This document shows, piece by piece, positions 1-12,300 of a DNA stretch of 64,000 nucleotides. Both the position numbers and the translations under genes were made by a program. Within the stretch, counting starts at the first letter, position 1. Each line of letters begins with the position of its first letter. The stretch covers positions 29,143 to 93,142 of the forward strand of contig NZ_KN050846.1 of assembly GCF_000746845.1 (NCBI RefSeq), in the 5' to 3' direction. The stretch comes from Altibacter lentus (GTDB lineage Bacteria; Bacteroidota; Bacteroidia; Flavobacteriales; Flavobacteriaceae). A model generated the notes under the pieces. That model made no database searches, was not told the origin of the DNA, and worked only from the letters and a program-made list of their open reading frames with translations.

Positions 1-1648
<1,648 letters not shown>

Positions 1649-1673
1649 TTCTTCGTAAAGCGATGCGAAAATC

Positions 1674-1681
1674 GTATTTTT
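1674..1681 (+). promoter_or_regulatory. Bacteroidota-type -7 promoter box
   Basis: TATTTTTG matches the TAnnTTTG -7 element used by the primary sigma factor of Bacteroidota. It lies between ligA and the next gene, about 22 bases before the chosen ATG at 1704. It overlaps the TTG that would otherwise open a longer frame, which supports the later start. Confidence 0.5.
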
Positions 1682-1703
1682 GCTCCACTTCTTTGGAACT
1701 GCC

Positions 1704-2222
1704 ATGTTGAAAAAATTAAAACAAAGATCCTTACAAAAGCTTACAGAGAAAAACCTGAAAGAACGGGACCTTTCACAGGTTAATGCGCCGTTGACACGCT
1801 TAGGATTTTTAGTGGATGAGAGCGAGTTTCAGGAGTTTGATGTACTCTACGATTTTGCTTCAGTGCTGGGTATTCAGAGAAAAGATGTAAAAGTGTTTTC
1901 CTTCTTGGAGTCGAAGCGAAAATTACCTTCCTTGAGAAACAATCAGGTGTACAATAAAGATTTTACATGGAAAGGGGAATTACATAACCAGAATGCGCAA
2001 GAATTCTTAGACATACCTTTCGATGTGCTCATAGGGTATTATAAAGGTCCGAATGAATTTCTGGACCTTATGGTCTCCGCAAGCAAAGCCAAATTTAAAG
2101 TGGGTGTCGTCAATGCCGATCCCCGATTGTACGATCTAATAATTGCCATTCCGCCGGAAGAAGTGAATGCTTTTAGAGACGAACTAAAAAAGTATTTAAA
2201 GATATTGAACAAAATTAGCTAA
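1704..2222 (+). CDS. DUF6913-like protein of unknown function
   Basis: A 172-residue cytoplasmic protein with no signal peptide. I recognise the type as a flavobacterial conserved family (DUF6913, from memory) that often sits between ligA and dapA. It has a basic N-terminus (MLKKLKQRSLQKL) and a central alpha/beta region with FDVLIGYYKGPNEF and VGVVNADPRLYDL, which resembles a small nucleotide-fold domain; the function is unknown. The frame is open upstream to a TTG at 1680, but the ATG at 1704 lies downstream of a good -7 box and is preferred. It ends 52 bases before dapA and may be cotranscribed with it. Confidence 0.75.
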   Translation: MLKKLKQRSLQKLTEKNLKERDLSQVNAPLTRLGFLVDESEFQEFDVLYDFASVLGIQRKDVKVFSFLESKRKLPSLRNNQVYNKDFTWKGELHNQNAQEFLDIPFDVLIGYYKGPNEFLDLMVSASKAKFKVGVVNADPRLYDLIIAIPPEEVNAFRDELKKYLKILNKIS

Positions 2223-2274
2223 TCAACCGAAAGCGCCGGCGCCGGAGGAAAGGTAGCCTAAACCGAAAAAAATC

Positions 2275-3150
2275 ATGAAAGAACTTATTGGAACCGGAGT
2301 TGCACTCATTACTCCCTTTACTGAAGATTATAAAGTCGATACCGAAGCACTTACCCGTGTGGTGAACTTCAACATAGAGAATGGGATTGATTATTTAGTG
2401 GTGTTAGGAACCACGGCCGAAAGTGTGACCTTAAGTAAAAGCGAAAAACAGCTGGTCATCGATACAATTATAGCTGCAAACAACAGCAGAATACCCTTGG
2501 TGTTGGGAATTGGTGGGAATGATACGCGTGCTGTGATCAATGAAATGCAAGAAAGGGATCTAACGCATTTCGCAGCCGTTCTTTCGGTATCCCCAATGTA
2601 TAACAAACCTACACAAGAAGGTATTTACCAGCATTTTGCGGCCATCGCTCAAATGGCACCCAAGCCCATTATTCTTTACAATGTGCCGGGACGTACGGCT
2701 TCCAATATGCTGCCGGAGACGGTGATTCGGTTGGCCAATGATTTCGAGAGTATCGTTGCCATCAAAGAAGCAGCGGGAGATATCGTTCAGGCCATGCGAT
2801 TAATCTCCGGCTGTCCTAAGGACTTCCTGGTGATTTCGGGAGACGACATGGTCACGTTACCTATGGTATTGGCGGGAGGAGCCGGGGTTATTTCGGTGAT
2901 TGGAGAAGTCTTTCCGAAGGAATTTTCACAGATGGTACGCTTGGGGTTGGATAAAAAAGCAGTAGAAGCTTATAAGATCCACTATAAGATCGCACCGGCT
3001 ATCGATTACATTTTCGCTGAAGGAAATCCGGCGGGTGTAAAGGCCGTTTTCAATGCTTTGGGGATCTGCGGACCTACGGTTCGTTTGCCGTTGGTTGGCG
3101 TAAGCGAGAACTTGAAAGCAAAAATTGATTCATTTGTTGCCTCTTTTTAA
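2275..3150 (+). CDS. dapA: 4-hydroxy-tetrahydrodipicolinate synthase
   Basis: Condenses pyruvate with aspartate semialdehyde, the first committed step of lysine and diaminopimelate synthesis. The 291-residue TIM-barrel shows the family signatures: GTTAES (45-50), the catalytic Tyr135 and carboxylate-binding Arg140 in YNVPGRT, and the Schiff-base Lys164 in AIKEAAGD. Length is typical. The gene stands 52 bases after the DUF6913-like gene and is followed by a small hairpin and then a new promoter for bamD. Confidence 0.97.
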   Translation: MKELIGTGVALITPFTEDYKVDTEALTRVVNFNIENGIDYLVVLGTTAESVTLSKSEKQLVIDTIIAANNSRIPLVLGIGGNDTRAVINEMQERDLTHFAAVLSVSPMYNKPTQEGIYQHFAAIAQMAPKPIILYNVPGRTASNMLPETVIRLANDFESIVAIKEAAGDIVQAMRLISGCPKDFLVISGDDMVTLPMVLAGGAGVISVIGEVFPKEFSQMVRLGLDKKAVEAYKIHYKIAPAIDYIFAEGNPAGVKAVFNALGICGPTVRLPLVGVSENLKAKIDSFVASF

Positions 3151-3185
3151 TACTGAAAAAGGGATAAGAACGTTACATAATTGAA

Positions 3186-3207
3186 AACCCCAGTAATTGC
3201 AGGGGTT
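3186..3207 (+). terminator. Possible weak terminator hairpin after dapA
   Basis: AACCCC and GGGGTT form a perfect six-pair stem around a ten-base loop, 36 bases after the dapA stop. There is no clean T-run directly after it, so it may be a weak terminator or only an mRNA-stabilising hairpin. Confidence 0.35.
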
Positions 3208-3259
3208 CATTGCGCTATTTTAGTCGCATAATAAGTTTTTATAATCACGTATAATTCAC

Positions 3260-3267
3260 TACTTTTG
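3260..3267 (+). promoter_or_regulatory. -7 promoter box for the bamD operon
   Basis: TACTTTTG is a perfect TAnnTTTG match. It ends only four bases before the ATG at 3272, so transcription should start at or near that codon. Either the mRNA is leaderless or translation starts at the in-frame ATG at 3287. Confidence 0.6.
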
Positions 3268-3271
3268 CACG

Positions 3272-4096
3272 ATGTTTTTTAAATATATGAAAGCGAGTCT
3301 TTTAATTTTGGTAATGGCGTTGTTTTTTGTTTCGTGTAGCGAATACCAAAAGGTATTACGAGCGGACGAGATAGCACCTAAGTACGCAATGGCAGATTCG
3401 CTGTACCAACAGGGAAAATATAAAAAAGCATTGCAGCTTATGGAGCAGATCGTTCCGGCATATCGTGGAAAGCCACAGGCAGAGAAATTGATGTTCATGT
3501 ATGCCAATACCTTTTACAATCTTGAGGATTTTTATTTGGCCGGATATCAGTTTGAGCGTTTTGAGACCTCTTATCCAAAGAGTGACAGTGTAGAAACTGC
3601 CGCCTATCTTTCGGCCAGAAGTTATTACGAGCTCTCACCGCGCTATTCTTTGGACCAAACAGATACCGATAAAGCGCTGGAGCGTCTTCAGGAATTTGTG
3701 AACAAGTATCCAAATAGTGAAAAACGCACCGAGGTGAATTCCCTGGTTTCAGAATTGAGACAAAAGAAGGAGAAGAAAGAGTTCGAAGTAGCTGCGCAGT
3801 ACTTGCGGGTATCCGACTATAAGGCTGCCATTAGTGCGTTCGATAACTTTATTACAGACAATCCGGGCTCGACCTACCGTAAAGACGCCTTTTTTGGCAG
3901 ATTTGAAGCGGCGTATAAGTTAGCCATCAACAGTATTCCTGCTTTGGTGAACGAACGATTGGTAACAGCGAAGAGTTATTACAACAGTTTTATTAAATAT
4001 TATAGCGATAGTGACCTGAAGGCCGACGCGGATGAAATCTTGAACGATATCAACAAACGTTTGGAGTCAGAAACAGCAACAACAAGTATAAATTAG
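3272..4096 (+). CDS. bamD: Outer membrane assembly lipoprotein BamD
   Basis: BamD is the essential lipoprotein partner of BamA in inserting beta-barrel proteins into the outer membrane. The sequence has a lipoprotein signal peptide with lipobox FVSC (Cys22 from the first ATG), then repeated TPR-like helices such as YQQGKYKKALQLMEQIV, ERFETSYPKSDSVETAAY and FVNKYPNSEKRTEV. Length (274, or 269 from the ATG at 3287) is normal. The later ATG gives a more typical signal peptide (MKASLLILVMALFFVSC) and allows for the close promoter. The gene is followed after four bases by rpoZ, forming a tight operon through coaBC and the DUF4835 gene. Confidence 0.92.
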   Translation: MFFKYMKASLLILVMALFFVSCSEYQKVLRADEIAPKYAMADSLYQQGKYKKALQLMEQIVPAYRGKPQAEKLMFMYANTFYNLEDFYLAGYQFERFETSYPKSDSVETAAYLSARSYYELSPRYSLDQTDTDKALERLQEFVNKYPNSEKRTEVNSLVSELRQKKEKKEFEVAAQYLRVSDYKAAISAFDNFITDNPGSTYRKDAFFGRFEAAYKLAINSIPALVNERLVTAKSYYNSFIKYYSDSDLKADADEILNDINKRLESETATTSIN

Positions 4097-4100
4097 GATT

Positions 4101-4436
4101 ATGAGCGATATTAAAAATTCTGAAGCACCTATCAATACCACCACCATTGATAAGAACATGGTAGATGCTCCCACCGGCAATATCTACGAAGCCATCTCTA
4201 TTATTTCCAAAAGAGCTGTGCAGATCAACGGGGATATTAAAAAGGAGTTGTTGGAAAAACTAGATGAGTTTGCTACCTACAACGATAGTTTGGAAGAGAT
4301 CTTCGAGAACAAAGAGCAGATAGAAGTGTCAAAATTCTACGAAAAACTACCTAAGCCACACGCTTTGGCAGTTCAGGAATGGTTGGAGAATAAAATCTAC
4401 TACCGTAACACGAAGGACGAAGCCTTAGAAAAATAA
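4101..4436 (+). CDS. rpoZ: RNA polymerase omega subunit, Bacteroidota type
   Basis: A 111-residue protein with the Bacteroidota version of the omega fold, including GNIYEAISIISKRAVQIN and the FYEKLPKPHALAVQEWL tail. Omega helps fold and hold the beta-prime subunit. Its place between bamD and coaBC matches the usual flavobacterial order (bamD-rpoZ-coaBC-DUF4835-recN), which supports the call although the family is weakly conserved. Confidence 0.88.
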   Translation: MSDIKNSEAPINTTTIDKNMVDAPTGNIYEAISIISKRAVQINGDIKKELLEKLDEFATYNDSLEEIFENKEQIEVSKFYEKLPKPHALAVQEWLENKIYYRNTKDEALEK

Positions 4437-4440
4437 GATC

Positions 4441-5652
4441 ATGTCTGTGCTAAGCGGTAAAAATATACTTTTAGGCGTCACAGCCGGTATAGCCGCTTAT
4501 AAATCGGCCTTTCTGGTTCGGCTGCTTGTAAAGGCAGGAGCACAGGTAAAAGTTGTGATGACACCTTCTGCCAAGGAGTTCGTGACACCGCTTACACTTT
4601 CCACACTTTCTAAGAACGAGGTCTTTTCTTCATTTACGAATGATGAGGATGAAAATGCCCAATGGAATAACCACGTTGAGTTAGCCCTTTGGGCAGATCT
4701 ATTTGTGATCGCCCCTGCCACTGCAAACACCCTTTCGAAGATGGCCCATGGCACCAGCGATAATTTATTACTTGCCTGCTATCTTTCGGCAAAATGTCCT
4801 GTCTATTATGCCCCGGCTATGGATCTGGATATGTACAAACATCCGTCGACCAAACAAACCTTTGAGACGCTGGATTCCTTTGGAAACATTCGTATTCCGG
4901 CCGAACATGGTGAGCTTGCCAGTGGTCTGGTAGGGGAGGGGCGCATGGCAGAACCCGAAACCATTATCGCTTTTCTGGAAGATGCCATTAAAAGAACACT
5001 TCCGCTACGAGGAAAAAAAGTAGTTATCACGGCCGGTCCTACGTATGAAGCCATAGATCCGGTACGTTTTATAGGAAACCATTCCAGCGGAAAAATGGGC
5101 TATGCCATTGCCGAAGCCGCAGTAAAACTCGGGGCTGAGGTGATCCTTATTTCAGGACCCTCTTCGCTTTCTGTAAATGAAAAAAGGCTTACCCTCGTAA
5201 AAGTCACCAGCGCCGAAGAAATGTACAATGAGACTCATTCCCACTTCGATTCTTGCGATATTGCGATCTTAAGTGCGGCTGTAGCCGACTACCGCCCAAA
5301 ACAAGTGTCTACACAAAAGATCAAAAAAGCAGCGGGGCCACTTACACTTTCCTTGGAAAAAACAGATGATATCCTCGCATCTTTGGGCGCACGAAAGAAG
5401 CGGCAATTTTTGGTAGGCTTTGCATTGGAGACCGAGAATGAACTGGAGAATGCAAAAACGAAACTCAAAAAAAAGAATTTAGATTTAATTGTGTTAAATT
5501 CGCTGAATGATGAAGGAGCCGGATTTAGTAAAGATACCAACAAAGTAACTTTGGTATCAAAAGACAATAAAGTCCTTCCTTTTTCAGTTAAACCCAAGAC
5601 AGAAGTCGCAAACGATATTTTACAATATATTATAGAACAACTCCATGCGTAG
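4441..5652 (+). CDS. coaBC: Bifunctional phosphopantothenoylcysteine decarboxylase/synthetase
   Basis: Carries out two consecutive steps of coenzyme A synthesis. The N-terminal FMN-binding decarboxylase domain (CoaC, about 1-180) has GVTAGIAAYKS, the catalytic His78 in NHVELALWAD and PAMDLDMY (125-132). The C-terminal CTP-dependent ligase (CoaB, from about 190) begins VVITAGPTYEAIDPVRF and carries NHSSGKMG. In the active-site flap the position I align with the E. coli catalytic cysteine is serine (GELASGLVGEGRM). The gene starts four bases after rpoZ, and its end overlaps the next ATG by eight bases. Confidence 0.96.
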   Translation: MSVLSGKNILLGVTAGIAAYKSAFLVRLLVKAGAQVKVVMTPSAKEFVTPLTLSTLSKNEVFSSFTNDEDENAQWNNHVELALWADLFVIAPATANTLSKMAHGTSDNLLLACYLSAKCPVYYAPAMDLDMYKHPSTKQTFETLDSFGNIRIPAEHGELASGLVGEGRMAEPETIIAFLEDAIKRTLPLRGKKVVITAGPTYEAIDPVRFIGNHSSGKMGYAIAEAAVKLGAEVILISGPSSLSVNEKRLTLVKVTSAEEMYNETHSHFDSCDIAILSAAVADYRPKQVSTQKIKKAAGPLTLSLEKTDDILASLGARKKRQFLVGFALETENELENAKTKLKKKNLDLIVLNSLNDEGAGFSKDTNKVTLVSKDNKVLPFSVKPKTEVANDILQYIIEQLHA

Positions 5653-6535
5653 ATTATTATTTTTATGTTCCTTAGTGTGTAGCAGCTTGATCGTTCAAGC
5701 CCAAGAATTGAACTGTACCGTAACCGTAGACGCCGAGCAGTCCGGACAACCCAATCAGCAGGTGTTTAGAACTTTGGAACAACAGGTAACAGAATTTATC
5801 AACAACAGCAAATGGACAGATAAGGCATACAACAATCAAGAGCGTATTGATTGTAACATGACCATTATCATTACTGAATATACCGGAGATTCCTTTGGGG
5901 CTACTTTACAAATCCAATCCTCGCGTCCCGCATATGGTTCTACCTACGACAGTCCTGTTTATAATTATAACGATAAGCAGTTCAATTTTAGATATATTGA
6001 ATTCCAGCCGTTAAATTTTAACATCAACAGCTTCGATAGTAATCTTATATCGGTGATCGCATATCACGTATACACCATCATTGGATTGGATGCAGATACC
6101 TTCGAGTTGAACGGCGGTCAGGAATATTTTGAAGTAGCAAAACAGATCATCAATACGGCAGCATCCAGTAACTTTTCGGGATGGCGTGCTACAGACGGGG
6201 TGCAATCGCGCTACCGCTACAACGATGCATTGTTGTCTAACGTTTACAAAGAATTCCACGATGCAATGTACGATTACCACCGTTTGGGGATCGACAAGAT
6301 GCATGAGAATCCCAAAGAAGCCAAAGTCGAGATTGTAAAGGCTATCGAGAAACTTAAGAGTATTAATGACAGACGCCCAAACTCTTTCTTATTACGCACA
6401 TTCTTTGATGCCAAGAGCGATGAGATCCAGGCGATCTTTAGCGGCGGACCTCAGGTAGAGATCGTTTCCCTCGTTGAGAACCTCAATAGGATGGCACCTA
6501 CCAAGCGCACCAACTGGGCTGAAATTAAGTTTTAA
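5645..6535 (+). CDS. DUF4835 family exported protein (PorD-type)
   Basis: A 296-residue exported protein with a signal peptide (MRRLLFLCSLVCSSLIVQAQ, ending at the AQ boundary). It matches the DUF4835 type, always near coaBC and recN in flavobacteria; some annotations call it the type IX secretion protein PorD, which I recall but could not check. Features include an N-terminal strand LNCTVTVDAEQSG and a conserved region around FRYIEFQPLNFN. The start overlaps the coaBC stop, so the two are translationally coupled. Confidence 0.8.
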   Translation: MRRLLFLCSLVCSSLIVQAQELNCTVTVDAEQSGQPNQQVFRTLEQQVTEFINNSKWTDKAYNNQERIDCNMTIIITEYTGDSFGATLQIQSSRPAYGSTYDSPVYNYNDKQFNFRYIEFQPLNFNINSFDSNLISVIAYHVYTIIGLDADTFELNGGQEYFEVAKQIINTAASSNFSGWRATDGVQSRYRYNDALLSNVYKEFHDAMYDYHRLGIDKMHENPKEAKVEIVKAIEKLKSINDRRPNSFLLRTFFDAKSDEIQAIFSGGPQVEIVSLVENLNRMAPTKRTNWAEIKF

Positions 6536-6626
6536 ACAACGCCTCGATTTTCTTGCAGGAGTAACAAAACTCTTCTATTTTAGAAGCTATCTAAGCAACT
6601 TACCGTTGCTGTATTAAATTGTACCC

Positions 6627-8279
6627 GTGCTTACAACCCTTGCCATAAAAAATTACGCACTCATCGACGATATTCGCGTGGACTTCCACAGCGGATTAAC
6701 CATTATTACCGGTGAGACCGGAGCGGGGAAGTCCATCTTACTGGGTGCTTTGGCCTTGGTCCTTGGGAAACGGGCCGACAGTAGTAGTGTGAAGGATGCG
6801 ACCCAGAAATGCGTGATTGAAGCCGAATTCAGTATTGGAGCATATAAGTTACAAACTGTATTCGATGAAAATGATCTTGATTACGAGCCCCGCACCATCG
6901 TACGCCGCGAAATTCTACCGGGAGGTAAATCCCGTGCTTTTGTAAACGATACGCCCGTTGCTTTGACGCAGCTTCAGGAGCTGGGTCCGCATTTGGTCGA
7001 TATCCATAGTCAGCATGAGACGTTAACTTTATCTTCAGAAACCTTTCAGTTGGAAGTGATCGATGCACTGGCTGGTAATGCCTCGTTGCTTCAGGAGTAC
7101 CAACACAATCTGGAGACATATAAGCATCTTTCCGAAGCACTTTCCGAAGCCAAAAAAGAAAAAGAGGATGCCACTCGAGACCTCGATTACAATACTTTTT
7201 TATACAATGAGCTAAAGCAGGCAGGTCTGGATAAGATCGATCAACAGGACCTGGAAGAAACCTATGAAACCCTTAACAATACCGAAGATATACAGGAATC
7301 CTTGGCTCGGATCCTTCAGTTGCTTTCTGAAGAACAGATAGGTTCTCTGGAAACAGCTAAAGAAGCACGCATCGCCTTAGGTAAGTTACGATCGTTTTCT
7401 TCGGAATATGAGTCCCTCTGGAATAGGCTGAACAGTGTCATTATTGAACTGGAGGACATAGAGGAGACCCTTTCAGAAAAAGCATCACAGGTTGAAGCCG
7501 ACCCCGAAAAATTATTGGAAATAGGCGAAAAATTACGAGTATTATATGCGCTTCAAGAAAAACACTTGGTGTCTAGTGTGAAGGAATTGCTGACGTTGCA
7601 GGAAGAATTGGAAGGAAAGATCGATGTGACCTTATCTATGGACGAACGCATTGCTTCGCTTGAAGTGCAAGTGCATTCTCAAAAGAAAATAACCCTGGAC
7701 AAAGCCAACAGTCTGCATCAAAAGCGGGAAGAAGCCATTCCCAAATTAAAGGAACAACTGGAAGAAATATTAAAAGAGTTAGGCTTGGCAAATGCACGTT
7801 TTCAATTCGAGCTGACTCCTTCGGAAAACTTTAGAATGCTGGGCACAGACCGGTTGGAATTGTTGTTCACGGCAAATAAAGGGCTGGCATTTAGTCCGCT
7901 TAAAAAAGTAGCTTCCGGCGGGGAGCTTAGCAGGATCATGTTGGCAATAAAAGCGGTGCTTTCTCATTATAAAAGATTACCAACCATTATTTTTGATGAG
8001 ATCGACACAGGTGTTTCGGGTGAGATCGCTCATAAAATGGCAACTATCATGGGCACGATGAGTCGTTCCATGCAGCTTTTTAGTATCACCCATTTACCGC
8101 AAATCGCCGCCAAGGGAGATCACCACGTAAAAGTGTATAAAGAGGACAGTGGTGCGGTGACGGCAACCCGATTAAAGACCCTGACCGAGGAAGAGCGTAT
8201 TGTCGAGATCGCTCAAATGATAGGCGGGAAGGAAGTGACAGATTCGGCCATTGCCCACGCTAAAGAATTATTGAATTAA
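6627..8279 (+). CDS. recN: DNA repair ATPase RecN
   Basis: SMC-like ATPase that holds broken DNA ends for double-strand break repair. The 550-residue protein has the N-terminal half-site with Walker A GETGAGKS (29-36), a long coiled coil with a short central turn, and the C-terminal half with the ABC signature ASGGELSR and Walker B TIIFDEIDTGVSG. The start is a GTG at 6627 (MLTTLAIKNYALID); no ATG gives a complete Walker A region. The gap of 91 bases after the DUF4835 gene shows no terminator. Confidence 0.97.
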   Translation: MLTTLAIKNYALIDDIRVDFHSGLTIITGETGAGKSILLGALALVLGKRADSSSVKDATQKCVIEAEFSIGAYKLQTVFDENDLDYEPRTIVRREILPGGKSRAFVNDTPVALTQLQELGPHLVDIHSQHETLTLSSETFQLEVIDALAGNASLLQEYQHNLETYKHLSEALSEAKKEKEDATRDLDYNTFLYNELKQAGLDKIDQQDLEETYETLNNTEDIQESLARILQLLSEEQIGSLETAKEARIALGKLRSFSSEYESLWNRLNSVIIELEDIEETLSEKASQVEADPEKLLEIGEKLRVLYALQEKHLVSSVKELLTLQEELEGKIDVTLSMDERIASLEVQVHSQKKITLDKANSLHQKREEAIPKLKEQLEEILKELGLANARFQFELTPSENFRMLGTDRLELLFTANKGLAFSPLKKVASGGELSRIMLAIKAVLSHYKRLPTIIFDEIDTGVSGEIAHKMATIMGTMSRSMQLFSITHLPQIAAKGDHHVKVYKEDSGAVTATRLKTLTEEERIVEIAQMIGGKEVTDSAIAHAKELLN

Positions 8280-8328
8280 ATGTATCTTTACAATCAAACC
8301 ATAAGTATTAATCTAAGCAACTTAATCA

Positions 8329-9147
8329 ATGGCATATAATTTACTACAAGGAAAACGAGGAATTATCTTTGGCGCACTGGATGAGAATTCCATCGCATGG
8401 AAGACAGCAGAGCGCATACACGAAGAAGGTGGAAAGTTTGTATTGACGAATGCGCCCATTGCAATGCGTATGGGGCAGATCAATGCCTTGGCCGAAAAAA
8501 CGGGATCTGAGATCATCCCTGCAGATGCAACCAATATGGAGGATCTGGAGAATTTAATTGCAAAATCCATGGAGATCCTGGGAGGAAAGCTCGACTTTGT
8601 TCTTCACTCTATTGGAATGTCTGTGAATGTTCGTAAAGGGAAGCATTATACCGATCAGAACTACGACTGGACCCACAAGGGATGGGATGTTTCTGCGGTC
8701 TCATTTCATAAGACCATGAATGTGTTGTACAACAAGAATGCAATGAACGAATGGGGGAGTATCGTAGCGCTTACTTATATGGCGGCGCAACGTGTTTTTC
8801 CCGATTATAATGATATGGCCGATAATAAAGCGTATCTGGAATCTATTGCGCGAAGCTTCGGGTATTTCTTCGGAAAGGATAAAAAAGTACGTGTGAATAC
8901 TATTTCACAATCACCAACACCTACCACTGCGGGTCAAGGAGTCAAAGGTTTTGACGGCTTTATCGCTTATGCCGAAAAAATGTCGCCCTTAGGCAACGCA
9001 ACAGCTTTAGATTGTGCAAATTATACGGTGGCCATGTTTAGCGATCTTACGAAACGAGTGACCCTTCAGAATTTATACAACGACGGCGGATTCTCCAATA
9101 TGGGTGTTAGCAACGAAGTGATGGAGTCCTTTATGGACAACCAATAG
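8329..9147 (+). CDS. fabI: Enoyl-[acyl-carrier-protein] reductase FabI
   Basis: NADH-dependent last step of the fatty-acid elongation cycle. The 272-residue short-chain dehydrogenase fold shows the FabI nucleotide site (GIIFGALDENSIAW) and catalytic residues Tyr150, Tyr160 and Lys167 with the spacing of the family (ALTYMAAQRVFPDYNDMADNK). A possible promoter box (TATCTTTA, about 8282-8289) lies between recN and this gene. A strong hairpin terminator follows. Confidence 0.96.
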   Translation: MAYNLLQGKRGIIFGALDENSIAWKTAERIHEEGGKFVLTNAPIAMRMGQINALAEKTGSEIIPADATNMEDLENLIAKSMEILGGKLDFVLHSIGMSVNVRKGKHYTDQNYDWTHKGWDVSAVSFHKTMNVLYNKNAMNEWGSIVALTYMAAQRVFPDYNDMADNKAYLESIARSFGYFFGKDKKVRVNTISQSPTPTTAGQGVKGFDGFIAYAEKMSPLGNATALDCANYTVAMFSDLTKRVTLQNLYNDGGFSNMGVSNEVMESFMDNQ

Positions 9148-9173
9148 CAATAGGATCCTTAATAATATATAGT

Positions 9174-9219
9174 GAATCCTTTTAAGGCATTTTTTGGTCT
9201 TAAAAGGATTTTTATTTTT
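9174..9219 (+). terminator. Rho-independent terminator after fabI
   Basis: AATCCTTTTAAG pairs with CTTAAAAGGATT around a T-rich loop, followed by TTTATTTTT. It lies 27 bases after the fabI stop. Confidence 0.85.
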
Positions 9220-9325
9220 CTGAATGGCTTATTGGCGTTAAAAAATGTCACTTGTCGAATTTTAGTTTAAGAGAATAGTTATTTATGTATCTTCCATAAG
9301 ATATTAACTAATCTTTTAAATTATT

Positions 9326-12300
9326 ATGAAGAAAATTACATTCTTGTTGTGTATGCTGTTGTTTATAGGGACAGCGACGGCACAAAAAATTCCGGTAAAG
9401 GAAACAAAGGGACTATCGACCACGATACCCCTTCAGAAAAAACAAGTAACTCCTTCTCAAAGAGTACTTGATTACAGACAAGCGAATACTTCGCAAAGAG
9501 CAGTAGATTATAAGCAGTCTGCTACTGAAATGGTGGTCACTGATAATGGAGAGTACTGTCAAAGAGCAATCCTGGATCAGTCTAATACCAGAGCAGCAAG
9601 TTCGCTTCCTACCGAAGTATTATCAACCGGTTTTGCTGGCGGTAACGGAAACTTCGGAAATATGTTCGACCTGAACATCCTGAACGATGTGACGCTTACC
9701 TCGTTTGACGTTCATGGTCAAGCTACCGCAGTATTCGATGTAGAAGTGTATGCAAAAGTGGGTACACACGTAGGGTTCGAAGGAAATGCTGCAGCCTGGA
9801 CTTTGATTGGTACCGCAACGGGGATTACCTCTAACGGATTGGGTGTGCCTACACCACTCAACCTGAATTTAGGGTATAGCATGCTTGCAGGTGAGACCCA
9901 TGCATTCTATGTGACCCCTGTTAACCCTACCACCGGTAATGGTTTTCAGTATACCAATGGAACCGGAGTAGGAAATGTTTGGGCGAGTGATGCAAATATG
10001 GAATTTATAGAAGGAGCGGCCAAACCGTATCCTTTTACAGGAACAACTTTCGGCCCCCGCGTTTTTAATGGAAATATCATCTACGAAACTGCCGGTGGCG
10101 GTGGTGGTGATGTATGGACCGTGACTGTGGAAGATACCGCAAACTTTGGAGATGAAGTAACATGGGAACTTCGCGACAATGGAGGTAATGTAATATTAAG
10201 TGGTGGCCCTTACGGTGCACCTCCTTACAGCGATACCCAGATGGTAACTACCAGTGGCGAACCTTTGGAGTTCTTTATTGAATCCATGGGGACCTTTAAT
10301 GACAATACACCAATCTACACGGTGTCTTGCGGCGGGAACGTTATCGTTACCGGACAATTGACAGGAGGTACCGATACTACAGAACCGGGATTGGTCTGTG
10401 GAGGCGGAAGCTCCGGCATGTGGACCGTATTGGTTGAAGATACAGCTAACTTTGGAGATGAAGTGACCTGGGAGTTGAGAAACAATGGAGGGAACATCCT
10501 GTTAAGCGGCGGCCCTTACGGTGCACCTCCTTATAGCGATACGCAGATGGTTACCACCTCAGATGAGCCTCTGGAATTCTTTATCGAATCCATGGGAACG
10601 TTCAATGACAACACGCCTAACTATACTATTTCCTGCGATGGGAACGTGATCGTTAGTGGTCAACTCGCCGGAGGTACAGATACCACCGAAACCGGACTCG
10701 TGTGCGGCGGCGGTGGCGGACCCACTTGTGGTGGAACCATTGCCAACTATACTAATGGCACAAATGCCGGAAACGGAGCACCCTCTCAGGATTTTTCTCC
10801 CGCCAATGATATATTTGACAGCATGGCGGCAGATGACTTTATTGTAGCCGTTGGTCCTTCTATGGCCGGAGCCATTTGTGAGGTAAGTATTACAGGTATT
10901 GGAGCCGGGATTCCGGCAGATCCTACTAATATGATCATTATGCGTATCTACGATGATATGGCGGGGGTACCTGGAAATGTCATTTATACAGAATCGTTCT
11001 TAGGAACAGATGTAGATCCGGGTGGAACAGGATCATTTACACTTTCACCTACTGGTGGTGCAAATTTAACCGGTGGTGAAACCTATTGGTTAAGCGTAGT
11101 TGCACAAATGTCTTTTGCTACAAGCGGACAATGGTTTTGGTCTACTGCTACAGATGGCAACGATAACCCTTATCAATGGCAAAACCCGGGTGGTGGTTTT
11201 GGAACTCCATGTGCTTCTTGGGGTGCCGGACAAACGACATGCGGTGTTGCCGGAGGTACAGGTCCGGACCTTATGATGGACATTAGCTTTGTTGAAGTTC
11301 CAACCAGCGACGAATGTGCAGGTGCAATTCCCGTTGTTTGTGGTGATGTGATCACAGGTACTACAGCAGACAACACCAATCAAGGTGGCTTCAATGCTTC
11401 TCCGGACGAGTGGTATTCGTTTACAGGGACCGTTGTGGGTGAGATCGTGACACTTTCATTGTGTAGCGGTACTTCGTACGATTCTATGCTTACCGTGTAT
11501 GATGCCTGTGGCGGAGCTGTGGTTGTCAATAACGACGACGCTTGTGGCCTTCAGTCTGAAGTATCCTTTATTTCTGATGGGGTAAGCACATATTATATTG
11601 CTGTGGAAGGATTTGGAACAAATTCCGGTGCTTTCAGCATGACGGTTAGTTGTAACCCGGTGGCTGCCAACGACGAATGTGCGAATGCTGAAACCATTAG
11701 CTGTGGACAGACCATTTTAGGTTCTACCAACTTTGCCACCTTGGATGCTGCGGCTCCGGTGTGTAACACTTCGATCACTGCGCCCGGTGTTTGGTATACC
11801 TTTACCGATACTAGCGGCTTACTAACCGACTATGTGGTATCACTTTGTGATGGTGGCACTGCTTATGACAGTAAACTTACGGTGTACTCGGGAGACTGTG
11901 GTACGTTGACCTGTATTGGTGACAACGACGACACCTGTGGTCTTCAGTCGGAAGTAGCCTTCCAGGGTGATGGTAGTACAACCTACTACATCCTAGTACA
12001 CGGATTTGGAGGCGCTCAGGGCGACTTCTCCTTGAACCTTAACTGTACTCCGGTACCTCCACCAAACGATATGATCGCCAACTCCATTGACGTGGATGAG
12101 ATAGGATTCCCTTATACCGATCCTAACGTAGCGATGCCTGCTGCAACGACAGAGGCCGGCAACCCAACGGGTTGTAACATAGACGGAGCCAATGGAGTTT
12201 GGTACAACTTTGTCTCTCAAGGAAACGGCGGAGCGTCTTGTACGATCTTGAATCCTGGAGGAGCAAGTTCCGTTACTTTCTATACAGCTCCGGATGAGAG

